A stretch of 64,000 nt of DNA from Flavipsychrobacter stenotrophus. GTDB lineage: Bacteria > Bacteroidota > Bacteroidia > Chitinophagales > Chitinophagaceae. Positions 41,427 to 50,404 of the stretch are shown piece by piece; the stretch's first letter is position 1; each line of letters opens with the position of its first letter. The translations under genes and the position numbers were made by a program. The notes below the pieces were generated by a model. The model was given only the letters and a program-made list of their open reading frames with translations, was not told the origin of the DNA and did no database searches. The DNA lies in the NCBI RefSeq assembly GCF_002954265.1, contig NZ_PPSL01000002.1, forward strand, positions 62,001 to 126,000. Direction: 5' to 3'.

Positions 41427-41457
41427 TTTGTTTTTCGAGGTAACACTAGTAAGTTTG
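41427..41457 (+). promoter_or_regulatory. Full Bacteroidetes promoter (TTTG-N19-TAAGTTTG)
   Basis: TTTG (41427-41430), then exactly 19 bases, then TAAGTTTG (41450-41457). This fits the known -33/-7 consensus of the Bacteroidetes primary sigma factor. It drives the DUF1599 gene with a leader of about 80 bases. Confidence 0.65.
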
Positions 41458-41542
41458 GGGGTAAAGTTATTGCTTATTGGCAATGCATTTACTAACTATT
41501 ACCTCAGTATCATTAAAGGAATACTTGTAGAATTTTATATCA

Positions 41543-42088
41543 ATGCCAGACACTCAGTCTCAATATAAAGAAGTAATTAATAAATGTGAAAGGCTGTATG
41601 TGAATAAGGCGCGCGACTACGGTACATCATGGCGCGTGCTGAGGCCTATATCTATTGTAGACCAGATATACATAAAAGCTTGGAGGATAAGGCAGATACA
41701 GGAGAAAGGGGTACAAAAAATAGCAGATCCGATAGAAGGTGAATTTATTGCCATAGTCAATTATGGCGTTATGGCACTCATACAGTCGGGGTTGCCGGCT
41801 GATGCGCCGATAGACATGAGTGCAGATGAGGCCAAGCGTCTTTATGATCTGCATGCAGGCGAAGTGGAGCACCTTATGCAGCAGAAAAATCATGACTATG
41901 GCGAAGCATGGCGGGACATGTCGCAACAATCATTTGTAGATCTGATATTGGTAAAGCTGCTGAGAATAAAGCAAATACTGGCCAATGACGGGCAAACGAC
42001 CGTATCGGAAGGGATGGAAGCTAATTTTGCGGACATTGTGAACTACGGCATTTTTGCACTCATAAAACTGGGTGAATCAAAGAATTAG
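41543..42088 (+). CDS. DUF1599 domain-containing protein (internally duplicated)
   Basis: A 181-residue cytosolic protein made of two similar halves. The first has CERLYVNKARDYGTSWRVL, IKAWRIRQIQEKG and FIAIVNYGVMALIQ; the second has VEHLMQQKNHDYGEAWRDM, VKLLRIKQILANDG and FADIVNYGIFALIK. Each half carries KxxDYGxxWR, a helical pattern that recalls nucleotide-pyrophosphohydrolase-like bundles. The family is characteristic of Bacteroidota and of unknown function. In many genomes it lies beside the BT_3928-type gene, as here. Confidence 0.9.
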   Translation: MPDTQSQYKEVINKCERLYVNKARDYGTSWRVLRPISIVDQIYIKAWRIRQIQEKGVQKIADPIEGEFIAIVNYGVMALIQSGLPADAPIDMSADEAKRLYDLHAGEVEHLMQQKNHDYGEAWRDMSQQSFVDLILVKLLRIKQILANDGQTTVSEGMEANFADIVNYGIFALIKLGESKN

Positions 42089-42223
42089 AAGGCGTTAGAT
42101 GTATGGCATTATAAAGATGATTACCTATTTTAGCATTCTGTTACCACTTAGTGACCAACTATAACACGAAAGCATACATTTAGTATAAAGACATTAAATA
42201 GTATTAACGATTAAATTAAAGGA

Positions 42224-43372
42224 ATGAAATATCTTATCTGGCTTTGCAGGATCGTATTAGGAGGCTTATTTATTTTCTCTGGAGTTGTTAAGGCAAATGA
42301 CCCATTGGGACTTACCTACAAAATGACCGAGATATTTGATATCTGGGGCATGAGTGGATTAGGTAAATATGCCGAGGTATTGTCTATAGCTATGATCGCC
42401 TTTGAGATAATAGGTGGCGTGGCTGTGATAGTAGGTAACTCATTCCGACTGTACATAAGTTTAATGTTGTTACTTAATATCTTTTATACATTCCTCACTT
42501 ACTATGCGCTCACGTCGGGCAAGGTAAAAGAGTGCGGCTGCTTTGGGGATTGCATCAAACTATCTAACGAGGCAACTTTTTATAAGGATGTGGCGCTGAC
42601 AGCTATCAACCTCTTCCTGTGGATATTCAGGTACAGGGTATTCCCTATTTTCAATAATGCCAAGATAAACATGTATATCGTGGTTGGCGCTGCCGTAATT
42701 GCATTTGGTGGCCAATGGTATACGCTACACTACCTGCCTATTCACGACTGCCTGCCTTACAAGGCTGGTAACAACATATGGTCAAAAATGCAGGCTTCTG
42801 AAGGAGCGACTGCAGCCGAATATAAAACTGTGCTTACTTACAGCAAGAACGGTGTAAAGAAAGAATTTACTACAGAAGAGTTCAATAAAGAAAAGATATG
42901 GGAAGACCCTGCGTGGAAGTTTGACACGTCGATCTCCACATTGGTAAAGGAAGCAACCGGCCAACCTGAAATACCAAAAGATTTCGCTCTGAATGACCTT
43001 AAGGGTGAGGACAAAACAGAAGAAGTGCTTACGGCTAAGGGATACACCTTTATGTGGTTTGTGCGCGAGCCTGCAACTGCCAACCTGAAGAACATGGACC
43101 GCCTGAAGAATATCATTGCCAAGGCAGGTACTATGAACGTGAAGTTTATTGTGCTTTGCTCTGCGGGTGCTGACATTTGCCAGACCTACCAGGAAGTATG
43201 GGGTATGAAAGACGTGACCTTCTACACACTTGATGGTGTAGTGAGCAAAACTGCTATGCGCAGCAATCCAGGACTTATGTTGCTGAATGATGGTAATGTA
43301 GTGGGCAAGTGGAGCTACCTTAGCTATCCTAAGGACATAGTACTGGACAACGGCAAACTGAACACTAAATAG
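42224..43372 (+). CDS. BT_3928 family protein (DoxX-like membrane domain)
   Basis: A 382-residue protein. The N-terminal half has four membrane segments of DoxX/MauE type (GGLFIFSGVVKANDPLGLTYKM and LLNIFYTFLTYYALTSGKVKECGCFGDCI). ECGCFGD, with its cysteines, recalls methylamine-utilisation/quinone reductase-like redox membrane proteins. The C-terminal half (about 160-380) is soluble, with thioredoxin-like sheets and a final LDNGKLNTK. An oxidative or disulfide role is inferred. In Bacteroides, triose-phosphate isomerase often lies next to this gene; no such gene is found here. The ABC permease gene begins on its last base. Confidence 0.87.
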   Translation: MKYLIWLCRIVLGGLFIFSGVVKANDPLGLTYKMTEIFDIWGMSGLGKYAEVLSIAMIAFEIIGGVAVIVGNSFRLYISLMLLLNIFYTFLTYYALTSGKVKECGCFGDCIKLSNEATFYKDVALTAINLFLWIFRYRVFPIFNNAKINMYIVVGAAVIAFGGQWYTLHYLPIHDCLPYKAGNNIWSKMQASEGATAAEYKTVLTYSKNGVKKEFTTEEFNKEKIWEDPAWKFDTSISTLVKEATGQPEIPKDFALNDLKGEDKTEEVLTAKGYTFMWFVREPATANLKNMDRLKNIIAKAGTMNVKFIVLCSAGADICQTYQEVWGMKDVTFYTLDGVVSKTAMRSNPGLMLLNDGNVVGKWSYLSYPKDIVLDNGKLNTK

Positions 43373-44424
43373 TGATCCGCTTTATAGCACGGCGGCTGAG
43401 TTACTCCCTGCTGGTGCTATGGGGAGTAGTTACACTCGTTTTCTTTCTGTTCAACGTGCTGCCGGGAGACCCGGCGAGATTAACTATGGGCCAGCGAACC
43501 GACGTAGCGTCTATAGAGAACGCACGTAAGGCCATGAACCTGGATAAGCCGTTGGTGACAAGATACCTGCTGTACCTGAATAACTTGTCACCAATAAGTG
43601 TGAATGAAAAGGTGATGCAGGAACGATATCACTTTTTCAGCATTGTTGATCTCCCCGGTGATAATGTATTGGTAGCCAAGTGGCCTTACCTTGGGCGCTC
43701 TTACCGAACTCAAAAAGAGGTGAACACCATTTTATGGGAAGCCCTGCCTGGAACGTTGATACTGGCGCTTACCGCAATGCTGTTTGCTACTTTCTTTGGT
43801 ATACTACTGGGCGTATTAGCGGCATTAAAGAAGAATACCTGGGTAGATTCAGCATCAGTTGCGGCAATTGTGGCAGGTATTTCCATGCCTTCATTTTTTG
43901 CGGGACTGATCATTGCTTTTGTATTTGGCTACCTGTTACACGCGGTCACAGGGTTGAATATGACTGGCAGCTTGTGGCAATATGATCCTTTTAGCGGCAG
44001 GCATCTTGCCCTTCAGAACCTTATACTGCCTGCGTTGGCATTGGGTATTCGTCCACTAGCTATCATCACACAATTAACCCGCAGTGCCCTCCTGGACGCC
44101 TTGTCTCAAGACTATATCCGAACTGCTTATGCTAAGGGCTTATCTACCAGACGCGTGGTTTTTCGTCATGCGTTGCCTAATGCACTCAACCCCGTAATTA
44201 CAGCGATCTCGGGATGGCTGGCAGAGTTGTTAGCGGGATCATTCTTTGTAGAGTACATATTTGGCTGGAAAGGTGTTGGGAAGATCACGGTAGACGCATT
44301 GGATAAATTCGATTTTCCGTTGGTGATGGGGTCTGTGTTGCTAACGGCACTCATCTTTATCGTTGTGAATCTATTTACAGATCTGCTCTATGCCAAGATA
44401 GACCCGAGGGTGAAGTTGCAATAG
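43372..44424 (+). CDS. DppB-type ABC transporter permease (lone)
   Basis: A 350-residue inner membrane permease. It opens IRFIARRLSYSLLVLWGVVTLVFFLFNVLPGDPAR, the standard start of DppB/OppB subunits, and has LTRSALLDALSQDYIRTAYAKGLSTRRVVFRHALPNALNPVI, the EAA loop contacting the ATPase. The GTG start overlaps the upstream stop by one base (TAGTG). The family normally works with a second permease, two ATPases and a binding protein; none is adjacent, so partners must lie elsewhere. Confidence 0.92.
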   Translation: MIRFIARRLSYSLLVLWGVVTLVFFLFNVLPGDPARLTMGQRTDVASIENARKAMNLDKPLVTRYLLYLNNLSPISVNEKVMQERYHFFSIVDLPGDNVLVAKWPYLGRSYRTQKEVNTILWEALPGTLILALTAMLFATFFGILLGVLAALKKNTWVDSASVAAIVAGISMPSFFAGLIIAFVFGYLLHAVTGLNMTGSLWQYDPFSGRHLALQNLILPALALGIRPLAIITQLTRSALLDALSQDYIRTAYAKGLSTRRVVFRHALPNALNPVITAISGWLAELLAGSFFVEYIFGWKGVGKITVDALDKFDFPLVMGSVLLTALIFIVVNLFTDLLYAKIDPRVKLQ

Positions 44425-44447
44425 GTGGACTGCTTAATATTCAAACC

Positions 44448-45203
44448 CTAGTGCCGACACAACTTGTAACCCAAATTAATCAAACATGAATAGCCATGTC
44501 CATCGTTCCCACCATCCTTTGACAAAACCGAAGCCATGTAATGAAATTCAGGACCAATTGTGAACGCCCGATTGGCGGCGGTTTCAAACTCTAAGTCAAC
44601 CTTTGCCATTACCCACATACCCCACCGATTATACGTTTGGCTCAGTTCTTTTTCTTTTAGTTCTCTGTGATAATATTCTGAGTGCGAACCACTACGAAAA
44701 TTCACTCCATCATAGGTTTGCCAATGGCTTTCGTCCCATCCATCTGATATTCTCGCTATGATCCGGCCTACTTCTGCGCCAACGCAAGGCACTAACCAGA
44801 CTGGCTTACCATTACCCGATATTTTTTGCCTATAACTCACACTAAGCGGCAACAGTAAGTATTCGGAATGAACACTTTCATACCCTTTACCATCTGAGCT
44901 AGAAAAATGGCCATCGTAAACACTATATGTATAGGCATCGCTACTCCACTGATTAAGAAAATACACACCTGTGTTTGCCGACCACTTCTGCCTTTCGTAA
45001 CCAACAGCCACGCCTGCTTTAAAACCTAACCCACTTTTGAATGACCATTTCGCATCTGCATTATACCAATTAATGGATGCCTTTTTTGTATCAAAACCTC
45101 CTAATGATATTCCCGCAGAAGGGATTATATAAATGCCTGTGTGTTTTTGAGCATAAGTGCCAAGACAAGTAAAAAGTGCCAACAATAATAGAAGTTTTCT
45201 CAT
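44448..45203 (-). CDS. Outer membrane beta-barrel protein of unknown function
   Basis: A 251-residue protein beginning with the signal peptide MRKLLLLLALFTCLGTYAQ. The mature sequence alternates polar and hydrophobic residues with many aromatics (SFKSGLGFKAGVAVGYERQKWSANTGVYFLNQW, LLLPLSVSYRQKI, FTIGPEFHYMASV), as in small eight- to twelve-stranded barrels. The frame extends 34 codons upstream, but I start at the ATG at 45203 because the signal peptide begins there. It shares this form with the gene just upstream on the same strand. Confidence 0.8.
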   Translation of the reverse strand: MRKLLLLLALFTCLGTYAQKHTGIYIIPSAGISLGGFDTKKASINWYNADAKWSFKSGLGFKAGVAVGYERQKWSANTGVYFLNQWSSDAYTYSVYDGHFSSSDGKGYESVHSEYLLLPLSVSYRQKISGNGKPVWLVPCVGAEVGRIIARISDGWDESHWQTYDGVNFRSGSHSEYYHRELKEKELSQTYNRWGMWVMAKVDLEFETAANRAFTIGPEFHYMASVLSKDGGNDGHGYSCLINLGYKLCRH

Positions 45204-45297
45204 AATAACATGGTTAATTAAAGATATACAACGCATTATCGGTCTATTTATTTTGCACTCATCTCGCCAAGTGGGCACTGAAGCAACATTACGATGA

Positions 45298-46056
45298 TCA
45301 GTCATCCTGATTTACAGGGTTCACTGGTCTTTTTACCTGGTTATGCTTTAGTTGCGACATGTTGAATCCAAAACCCAGGATACCCTGAAAGCCATAAATA
45401 TACCCGGCTGCATACGGCGACCTCAGAAAATCACTGATCATATACCTGTAGGTTAGCCCTGCATAAAGAAAACTCTTTTTAGATAATGCTACCTCAATGT
45501 TGGCCTGTAGCATAAGCGATGCTGTAACGGGCGCGTAATACTTTGCGAATTCGGTTCCCGACATCACTAAAGTATGCTGATCATCATAAATATCTTTGCT
45601 ATAAGTCTTACTCCTTAAATTGAAACTTGTTTCTACACCTATGCCGGGAACAAATGTAATGGCACTGTCTATGAAGAAACGAAAACTTAAAATAGCAGGA
45701 ACAACGAGATGAGAAAATCTTGTATTATCAGAAAAATTACCCGTGGTGTAACTACCACCGCTACCTAGACCGTGATAGATAGACTCCGTGCCAACATACG
45801 TCATTCCATCGGACAGAAACTGCAGCCCTGTTGTAAAGCCTGCTCTGCCGCCGCAGACACCTGCCAATACCCCTCCGGCAAATGAGCCGTGAGATTGATA
45901 ATGCCCCTCCCTTTTATAACTGTATGATGGTGTTGCCGAAGTAGCAATATGGATGCCGCTGATACCGTAACCAGAAAATGGTATAATTCGGAAGGAAAGT
46001 TGTGCACTGCTTTGGATAGCTGACAGGAAGAACATCGTGCAAAGAAGATATTTCAT
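45298..46056 (-). CDS. Outer membrane beta-barrel protein of unknown function
   Basis: A 252-residue protein with a signal peptide (MKYLLCTMFFLSAIQSSAQ) and barrel-like strands: LSFRIIPFSGYGISGI, GGVLAGVCGGRAGFTTGLQFLSDG, FSHLVVPAILSFRFFI, and FLYAGLTYRYMISDF. The C-terminus is hydrophilic (KRPVNPVNQDD). It resembles the downstream neighbour in size and organisation (N-terminal strand, similar TGLQFL/TGVYFL hairpin, pre-barrel VPAILSF/LPLSVSY), so the two are probably distant tandem duplicates. Confidence 0.78.
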   Translation of the reverse strand: MKYLLCTMFFLSAIQSSAQLSFRIIPFSGYGISGIHIATSATPSYSYKREGHYQSHGSFAGGVLAGVCGGRAGFTTGLQFLSDGMTYVGTESIYHGLGSGGSYTTGNFSDNTRFSHLVVPAILSFRFFIDSAITFVPGIGVETSFNLRSKTYSKDIYDDQHTLVMSGTEFAKYYAPVTASLMLQANIEVALSKKSFLYAGLTYRYMISDFLRSPYAAGYIYGFQGILGFGFNMSQLKHNQVKRPVNPVNQDD

Positions 46057-46187
46057 ATAGTGGGTTTGGCAGGTTGATAAAGTGCTTATTAAGAAAGTAA
46101 AGATATTGCATTTGCTTATTGTTTCATAGCATTTACGACTATACAGTTACAGGTATTGTAATTACCTTTACGGTACAATTTTACGGA

Positions 46188-47048
46188 ATGACATCCCAGA
46201 TAACCATGGTAGAATGCCCACGCGACGCAATGCAGGGGTGGACACATTTTATACCAACAGCAGAAAAGGTAACCTATCTTAATGCACTCCTGAAGGTAGG
46301 TTTTGACGTCTTGGACTTCGGTTCATTCGTATCGGCCAAGGCGATACCGCAACTTGCTGACACTAAAGACGTAATACCACAGCTTGACTTGAGCAATACC
46401 CGCACTAAACTTCTTGCCATAGTAGCTAACACCCGTGGCGCAGAGGAAGCAGTGCAATATGACGAGATCACTTATATAGGTTTTCCTTTCTCTGTTTCTG
46501 AAACGTTCCAGATGAAGAATACCAATAAGACCATTGCCCAATCGCTGGTACAAGTGGAGGAGATACAGAAACTGTGTATACAGCATGGCAAGGAGTTGGT
46601 GATCTATATATCTATGGGCTTTGGCAATCCCTATGGAGATGAATATAATGCGCAGATAGCAATAAACTGGGTGAATAAAATAACCCAGCTCGGAATAAAA
46701 ACCATTGCAATGTCTGATACTGTAGGTGTGGCTAAGCCAGACACGATATCGCATATTTTCAGCCACCTGATACCTGAATTTAAAGATGTAAGCATAGGTG
46801 CTCACTTCCACTCTACCCCAGATAAATGGGAGGAGAAAGTAAAGGCTGCTTACGATAATGGTTGTGTACGTTTTGACAGCGCCATGAAAGGAATTGGCGG
46901 ATGCCCTATGGCAGAGAACGACCTTGTGGGAAACCTGGCAACTGAGAATATACTTGGCTGGTGCGACAACAACGACATTAAACTGAACCTGAACAGAGAT
47001 GCATTTGACGATGCTATGTATATGGCATCGGGCATCTTTATAAGTTAA
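46188..47048 (+). CDS. Hydroxymethylglutaryl-CoA lyase-type enzyme
   Basis: A 286-residue TIM-barrel metalloenzyme of the HMGL family. TMVECPRDAMQGW carries the Arg-Asp and Gln of the active site, GAHFHSTP gives the metal-binding His-x-His, and GIGGCPMA contains the catalytic Cys seen in HMG-CoA lyases. The expected reaction is cleavage of HMG-CoA into acetyl-CoA and acetoacetate (leucine catabolism), but citramalate-type relatives share this fold. I use the ATG at 46188; upstream residues in frame do not fit. A TACCTTTA promoter-like motif lies about 17 bases before it. Confidence 0.87.
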   Translation: MTSQITMVECPRDAMQGWTHFIPTAEKVTYLNALLKVGFDVLDFGSFVSAKAIPQLADTKDVIPQLDLSNTRTKLLAIVANTRGAEEAVQYDEITYIGFPFSVSETFQMKNTNKTIAQSLVQVEEIQKLCIQHGKELVIYISMGFGNPYGDEYNAQIAINWVNKITQLGIKTIAMSDTVGVAKPDTISHIFSHLIPEFKDVSIGAHFHSTPDKWEEKVKAAYDNGCVRFDSAMKGIGGCPMAENDLVGNLATENILGWCDNNDIKLNLNRDAFDDAMYMASGIFIS

Positions 47049-47155
47049 AAGTCAAAACTTAAAACCTAAAAGCTGGTTGTTTAGATTTTAGGTTTCCACT
47101 TTGGGTTACATTAAGCTGTTTTAAATTTTAAGTTTTTACTTTTTAGTTTTTGAAA
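47046..47155. repeat. Facing A-rich and T-rich copies of the intergenic repeat
   Basis: The stop codon of the HMGL-type gene is already part of AGTTAAAAGTCAAAACTTAA, followed by AACCTAAAAGCTGG (to 47082). From 47085 the same words return in reverse complement, for example AAGTTTTTACTTTTTAG. Together they can form a long imperfect hairpin ending at panB. Confidence 0.55.
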
Positions 47156-47156
47156 A

Positions 47157-47972
47157 ATGTCTATACACGGAGAAATAAAACGCGTTACTTCCCATACACT
47201 GCAATCAATGAAGGACCATGGAGAAAAGATAAGTATGCTTACTGCATATGACTTCTCAATGGCAAAAATTCTGGATGACGCGGGTATTGATGTATTGCTG
47301 GTAGGTGATTCAGCATCTAATGTTATGGCCGGCCATGAAACAACATTGCCTATTACGCTCGACCAGATGATCTATCACGCACAGAGTGTGATTCGTGCTT
47401 GTCAGCGTTGCCTGGTAATCGTAGATCTTCCGTTTGGATCTTACCAGGGAAATAGCAAAGAAGCACTGAACTCAGCTATAAGAATAATGAAGGAAGCCGG
47501 TGCTCATGCCATAAAGCTGGAAGGTGGTGAAGAAGTAGCTGAATCCATAAAACGCATAGTGGGCGCAGGTGTACCGGTAATGGGGCACCTGGGGTTGACA
47601 CCTCAATCTATATATAAGTTTGGTACTTACTCTGTTCGTGCCAAGGAGGAGGAAGAAGCAGAGATACTGATACACAATGCAAAAATTTTGCAGGATGCAG
47701 GATGTTTTTCACTGGTATTAGAAAAGATACCTGCGGCGTTGGGTGAGGCAGTAGCAAAAGAATTACGCATACCTGTGATAGGCATAGGTGCGGGTGGAGG
47801 AGTAGACGGGCAGGTATTGGTAATGCATGACATGCTGGGAATAACAAAGAACTTCTCTCCACGCTTTTTACGACGCTACCTGAACCTTTACGACGAAATA
47901 AGCGAGGCTACCAGAAACTACATAAAGGATGTGAAAAGTAAAGACTTCCCTAACGACAAGGAACAATACTAG
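47157..47972 (+). CDS. panB: 3-methyl-2-oxobutanoate hydroxymethyltransferase
   Basis: A 271-residue enzyme that makes ketopantoate from alpha-ketoisovalerate and methylene-tetrahydrofolate, the first step of pantothenate (vitamin B5) synthesis. [45 protein letters not shown] contains the Mg-binding Asp and Ser, [11 protein letters not shown] the second Asp, and [24 protein letters not shown] and [14 protein letters not shown] the rest of the barrel. It starts at the ATG at 47157, right after the T-rich repeat. panC is not nearby. Confidence 0.96.
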   Translation: MSIHGEIKRVTSHTLQSMKDHGEKISMLTAYDFSMAKILDDAGIDVLLVGDSASNVMAGHETTLPITLDQMIYHAQSVIRACQRCLVIVDLPFGSYQGNSKEALNSAIRIMKEAGAHAIKLEGGEEVAESIKRIVGAGVPVMGHLGLTPQSIYKFGTYSVRAKEEEEAEILIHNAKILQDAGCFSLVLEKIPAALGEAVAKELRIPVIGIGAGGGVDGQVLVMHDMLGITKNFSPRFLRRYLNLYDEISEATRNYIKDVKSKDFPNDKEQY

Positions 47973-47980
47973 CCTGCGGC

Positions 47981-48011
47981 AAGTAAAAACTTAAAAGTAA
48001 AAACTTAAAAG
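47981..48011 (+). repeat. A-rich intergenic repeat
   Basis: AAGTAAAAACTTAAAAGTAA and AAACTTAAAAG, a direct repeat of AAGTAAAAACTTAA, begins 8 bases after the panB stop. Confidence 0.55.
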
Positions 48012-48079
48012 CCTTACCCGCTGTAGTTTATTGATTGAAGGCTTATCATTATAAACCACGAGAAAAGTAGAAAAATAGC

Positions 48080-48751
48080 ATGGTGAATCTAAAAGTCTGG
48101 GAAAAGCTAAGGAACCAGTTTACTGCAAAGAAAGTAACCCTTATAGCAGTATCCAAGACAAAACCTGCCAGTGACATACAGGAGCTATATAATGCAGGTC
48201 AGCGAGACTTTGGCGAAAACTATGTGCAGGAACTAACTGAGAAATATGCTGCGTTACCCAAAGACATTAACTGGCATTTTATTGGCCACCTGCAAAGTAA
48301 TAAGGCAAAGTACATAGCTCCATTTGTACACCTGATACATGGTATAGATAATGCCCGACTGCTACAGGAAATAGACAAACAAGCCGCAAAGAATAACAGG
48401 GTGATAGACGTATTGCTGCAATATTACATAGCCCGAGAGGAAACCAAGTATGGCATGAGTATGGCCGAGATAACCGAGGTAGTAAAACATAAAGCTGACC
48501 TACCTAATATACGCATATGCGGGCTTATGGGCATGGCCAGCAATACTGACGATATGGCGCAGGTGCGTGGTGAGTTCCGTTCATTGGACTCCTTTTTTGT
48601 ACTGCTAAAGATGGAGTACTTTGTTGATCATCCAGAATTCAGCAAATGCTCGATGGGCATGAGTGGCGATTATGAAATAGCAATAGAACAGGGCAGCAAC
48701 ATGGTGCGAATCGGCAGCCTGTTATTTGGTGGCAGGACATATGCCAAGTAA
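48080..48751 (+). CDS. YggS family pyridoxal phosphate homeostasis protein
   Basis: A 223-residue PLP-binding protein. The PLP-binding Lys is Lys26 in LIAVSKTKPASDI. RDFGENYVQELTEKYAALP, NWHFIGHLQSNKAKYI, GIDNARLLQEID, GMSMAEIT, GLMGMAS and CSMGMSGDYEIAIEQGSNMVRIGSLLFGGR complete the family pattern. It is thought to buffer intracellular PLP and amino-acid pools and is not an enzyme with a clear reaction. Length is standard. Confidence 0.95.
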   Translation: MVNLKVWEKLRNQFTAKKVTLIAVSKTKPASDIQELYNAGQRDFGENYVQELTEKYAALPKDINWHFIGHLQSNKAKYIAPFVHLIHGIDNARLLQEIDKQAAKNNRVIDVLLQYYIAREETKYGMSMAEITEVVKHKADLPNIRICGLMGMASNTDDMAQVRGEFRSLDSFFVLLKMEYFVDHPEFSKCSMGMSGDYEIAIEQGSNMVRIGSLLFGGRTYAK

Positions 48752-48798
48752 AATAATAAAATAGATGTCTATACGTTATGTAAATTAAAGAATACACA

Positions 48799-48806
48799 TA
48801 ACTTTG
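48799..48806 (+). promoter_or_regulatory. -7 element before the first GT-C-like gene
   Basis: TAACTTTG matches TAnnTTTG and lies 18 bases before the ATG at 48825. Confidence 0.45.
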
Positions 48807-48824
48807 TGATAATCTATAAACTCT

Positions 48825-50402
48825 ATGCTATCATTTTTAAAATCCAGATGGGTTTTACTTATTGTAATTACCCTCTTCTCTATCTTCAAAATACATCATC
48901 TTTATTATCCTTATTTCTGGGACGAGAGCTGGCCTTATGCCTCGGCAGTTGCTTACATGTTCAATCATGGCATCAGCCTGATACCGGGCGCAGTTGATCC
49001 TGATCTCTCAAGGGGACATCCTTTATTTTTTCATGCAGCAGCAGCTTTATGGGGTAAAATATTTGGTATGTCGCATGTATCTATGCATTCTTTTGCCCTA
49101 CTTATCTCTGTTCTATTTCTTGTCACTATATATGAAGCAGGTTTAAAGATCTTCAACAAACGAGTAGCTATTATGAGCCTGCTGCTGGTGGTAACGCAAG
49201 TACTTTTTATTGTACAATCGGCATTCCTGCTGTTGGAAATGCTGGTGGCGTTATTGGCATTGCTCAGCTTATACCATTATATAAAGGGCAACTATCTTCA
49301 GACGGGCCTATATCTCTCCATGCTTTTCTTAACCAAGGAAAGCGGTCTTATAATGGGGTTTGTACTGGGTATTGATGCTTTACTGTCGTTAAGAACATTT
49401 ACCAAAGCAACATGGAAAGATCACGCGGCAAGACTATTATCAATAGGAGTTCCATGCATATTGATGGGTATATTTTTCCTGCTGCAAAAGCATATAAACG
49501 GGTGGTATGTACTACCGCTATACTCGCAACTGGTTGAACATAGCTGGAGCAATTTCTGGCATGTATTTAGTAAAGTAGCCAGTGGCTGTATGTATGTGAG
49601 TGACTACAGGTATTGGTATTTTCTTACTGCAGCAGCCATCACTGTATATGCAGCCATCACTAAAAAAATGTATGGTCTGTTCACTATACTCATTCCGGTA
49701 GCTCTTATCTATCTCATGACCGGGGAGCAAGGCCCGCGTGGACATTGGGATAGTTTTTTCCATTTTATCGGATTGATCGTTTCGTTTGTTTTGTTGACTT
49801 GGTTTATATCACGTCCGGCTCTGTTCCCGCTATTGGCGCAGAGAAAATTCATAGTACTTACTATGGCATTTATTAGCTGCTTCATCATCTTCTCTTCCAT
49901 GAACTTTTTCACTTACAGGTATCTGCTTGCCAGCATCATTCCGGGGCTGATGCTTGTGGCCGTGATCACCGATAAGATGGCCGAACAAACAAAACCTAAA
50001 TTATTCTTTGTGGCATTTGGTTTAATGATGACGGTAAGTGCCTACGCTTACATAAATGACGATGGCAATGGCGATACGGACAGGAGCGCCTTTTATAACA
50101 TGGAGCTCCAACAAAGCTCGGTAGACTACCTGGAGCAACATAACCTTTATGACGCGCTGATAGGTGCGGGATCTTACCTGCAAAGAATACACCTCACTGA
50201 TCCTGCCACAGGATTTTTGCGGGGCAATAAGACTTTTAAAAACGTGGATTGGGAGATCAATCACCCCGACTACATGATAGTAGACAATATAGAACCGGAT
50301 TACCGGTATGATCAGATAAAAAACAGGCCCGGATACTCCTTAGTTTTTAGAAAGACCAAAGGCCAAGGATGGATAGAGATCTACAGGAAGAACCAGAAGT
50401 AA
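48825..50402 (+). CDS. GT-C-type membrane glycosyltransferase (GT39-like), first paralogue
   Basis: A 525-residue polytopic protein with about eleven membrane segments. LYYPYFWDESWPYASAVAYMF has the Asp-Glu pair of the first extracellular loop of GT-C enzymes, then RGHPLFFHAAAALWGKIFG, typical of the ArnT/GT39 group. The C-terminal soluble part has DYLEQHNLYDALIGAG. The closest relative in this window is the gene at 51726, sharing the loop, RGHPL and the YLEQ end. It probably moves a sugar from a lipid carrier onto an extracytoplasmic acceptor. Confidence 0.82.
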   Translation: MLSFLKSRWVLLIVITLFSIFKIHHLYYPYFWDESWPYASAVAYMFNHGISLIPGAVDPDLSRGHPLFFHAAAALWGKIFGMSHVSMHSFALLISVLFLVTIYEAGLKIFNKRVAIMSLLLVVTQVLFIVQSAFLLLEMLVALLALLSLYHYIKGNYLQTGLYLSMLFLTKESGLIMGFVLGIDALLSLRTFTKATWKDHAARLLSIGVPCILMGIFFLLQKHINGWYVLPLYSQLVEHSWSNFWHVFSKVASGCMYVSDYRYWYFLTAAAITVYAAITKKMYGLFTILIPVALIYLMTGEQGPRGHWDSFFHFIGLIVSFVLLTWFISRPALFPLLAQRKFIVLTMAFISCFIIFSSMNFFTYRYLLASIIPGLMLVAVITDKMAEQTKPKLFFVAFGLMMTVSAYAYINDDGNGDTDRSAFYNMELQQSSVDYLEQHNLYDALIGAGSYLQRIHLTDPATGFLRGNKTFKNVDWEINHPDYMIVDNIEPDYRYDQIKNRPGYSLVFRKTKGQGWIEIYRKNQK

Positions 50403-50404
50403 TT

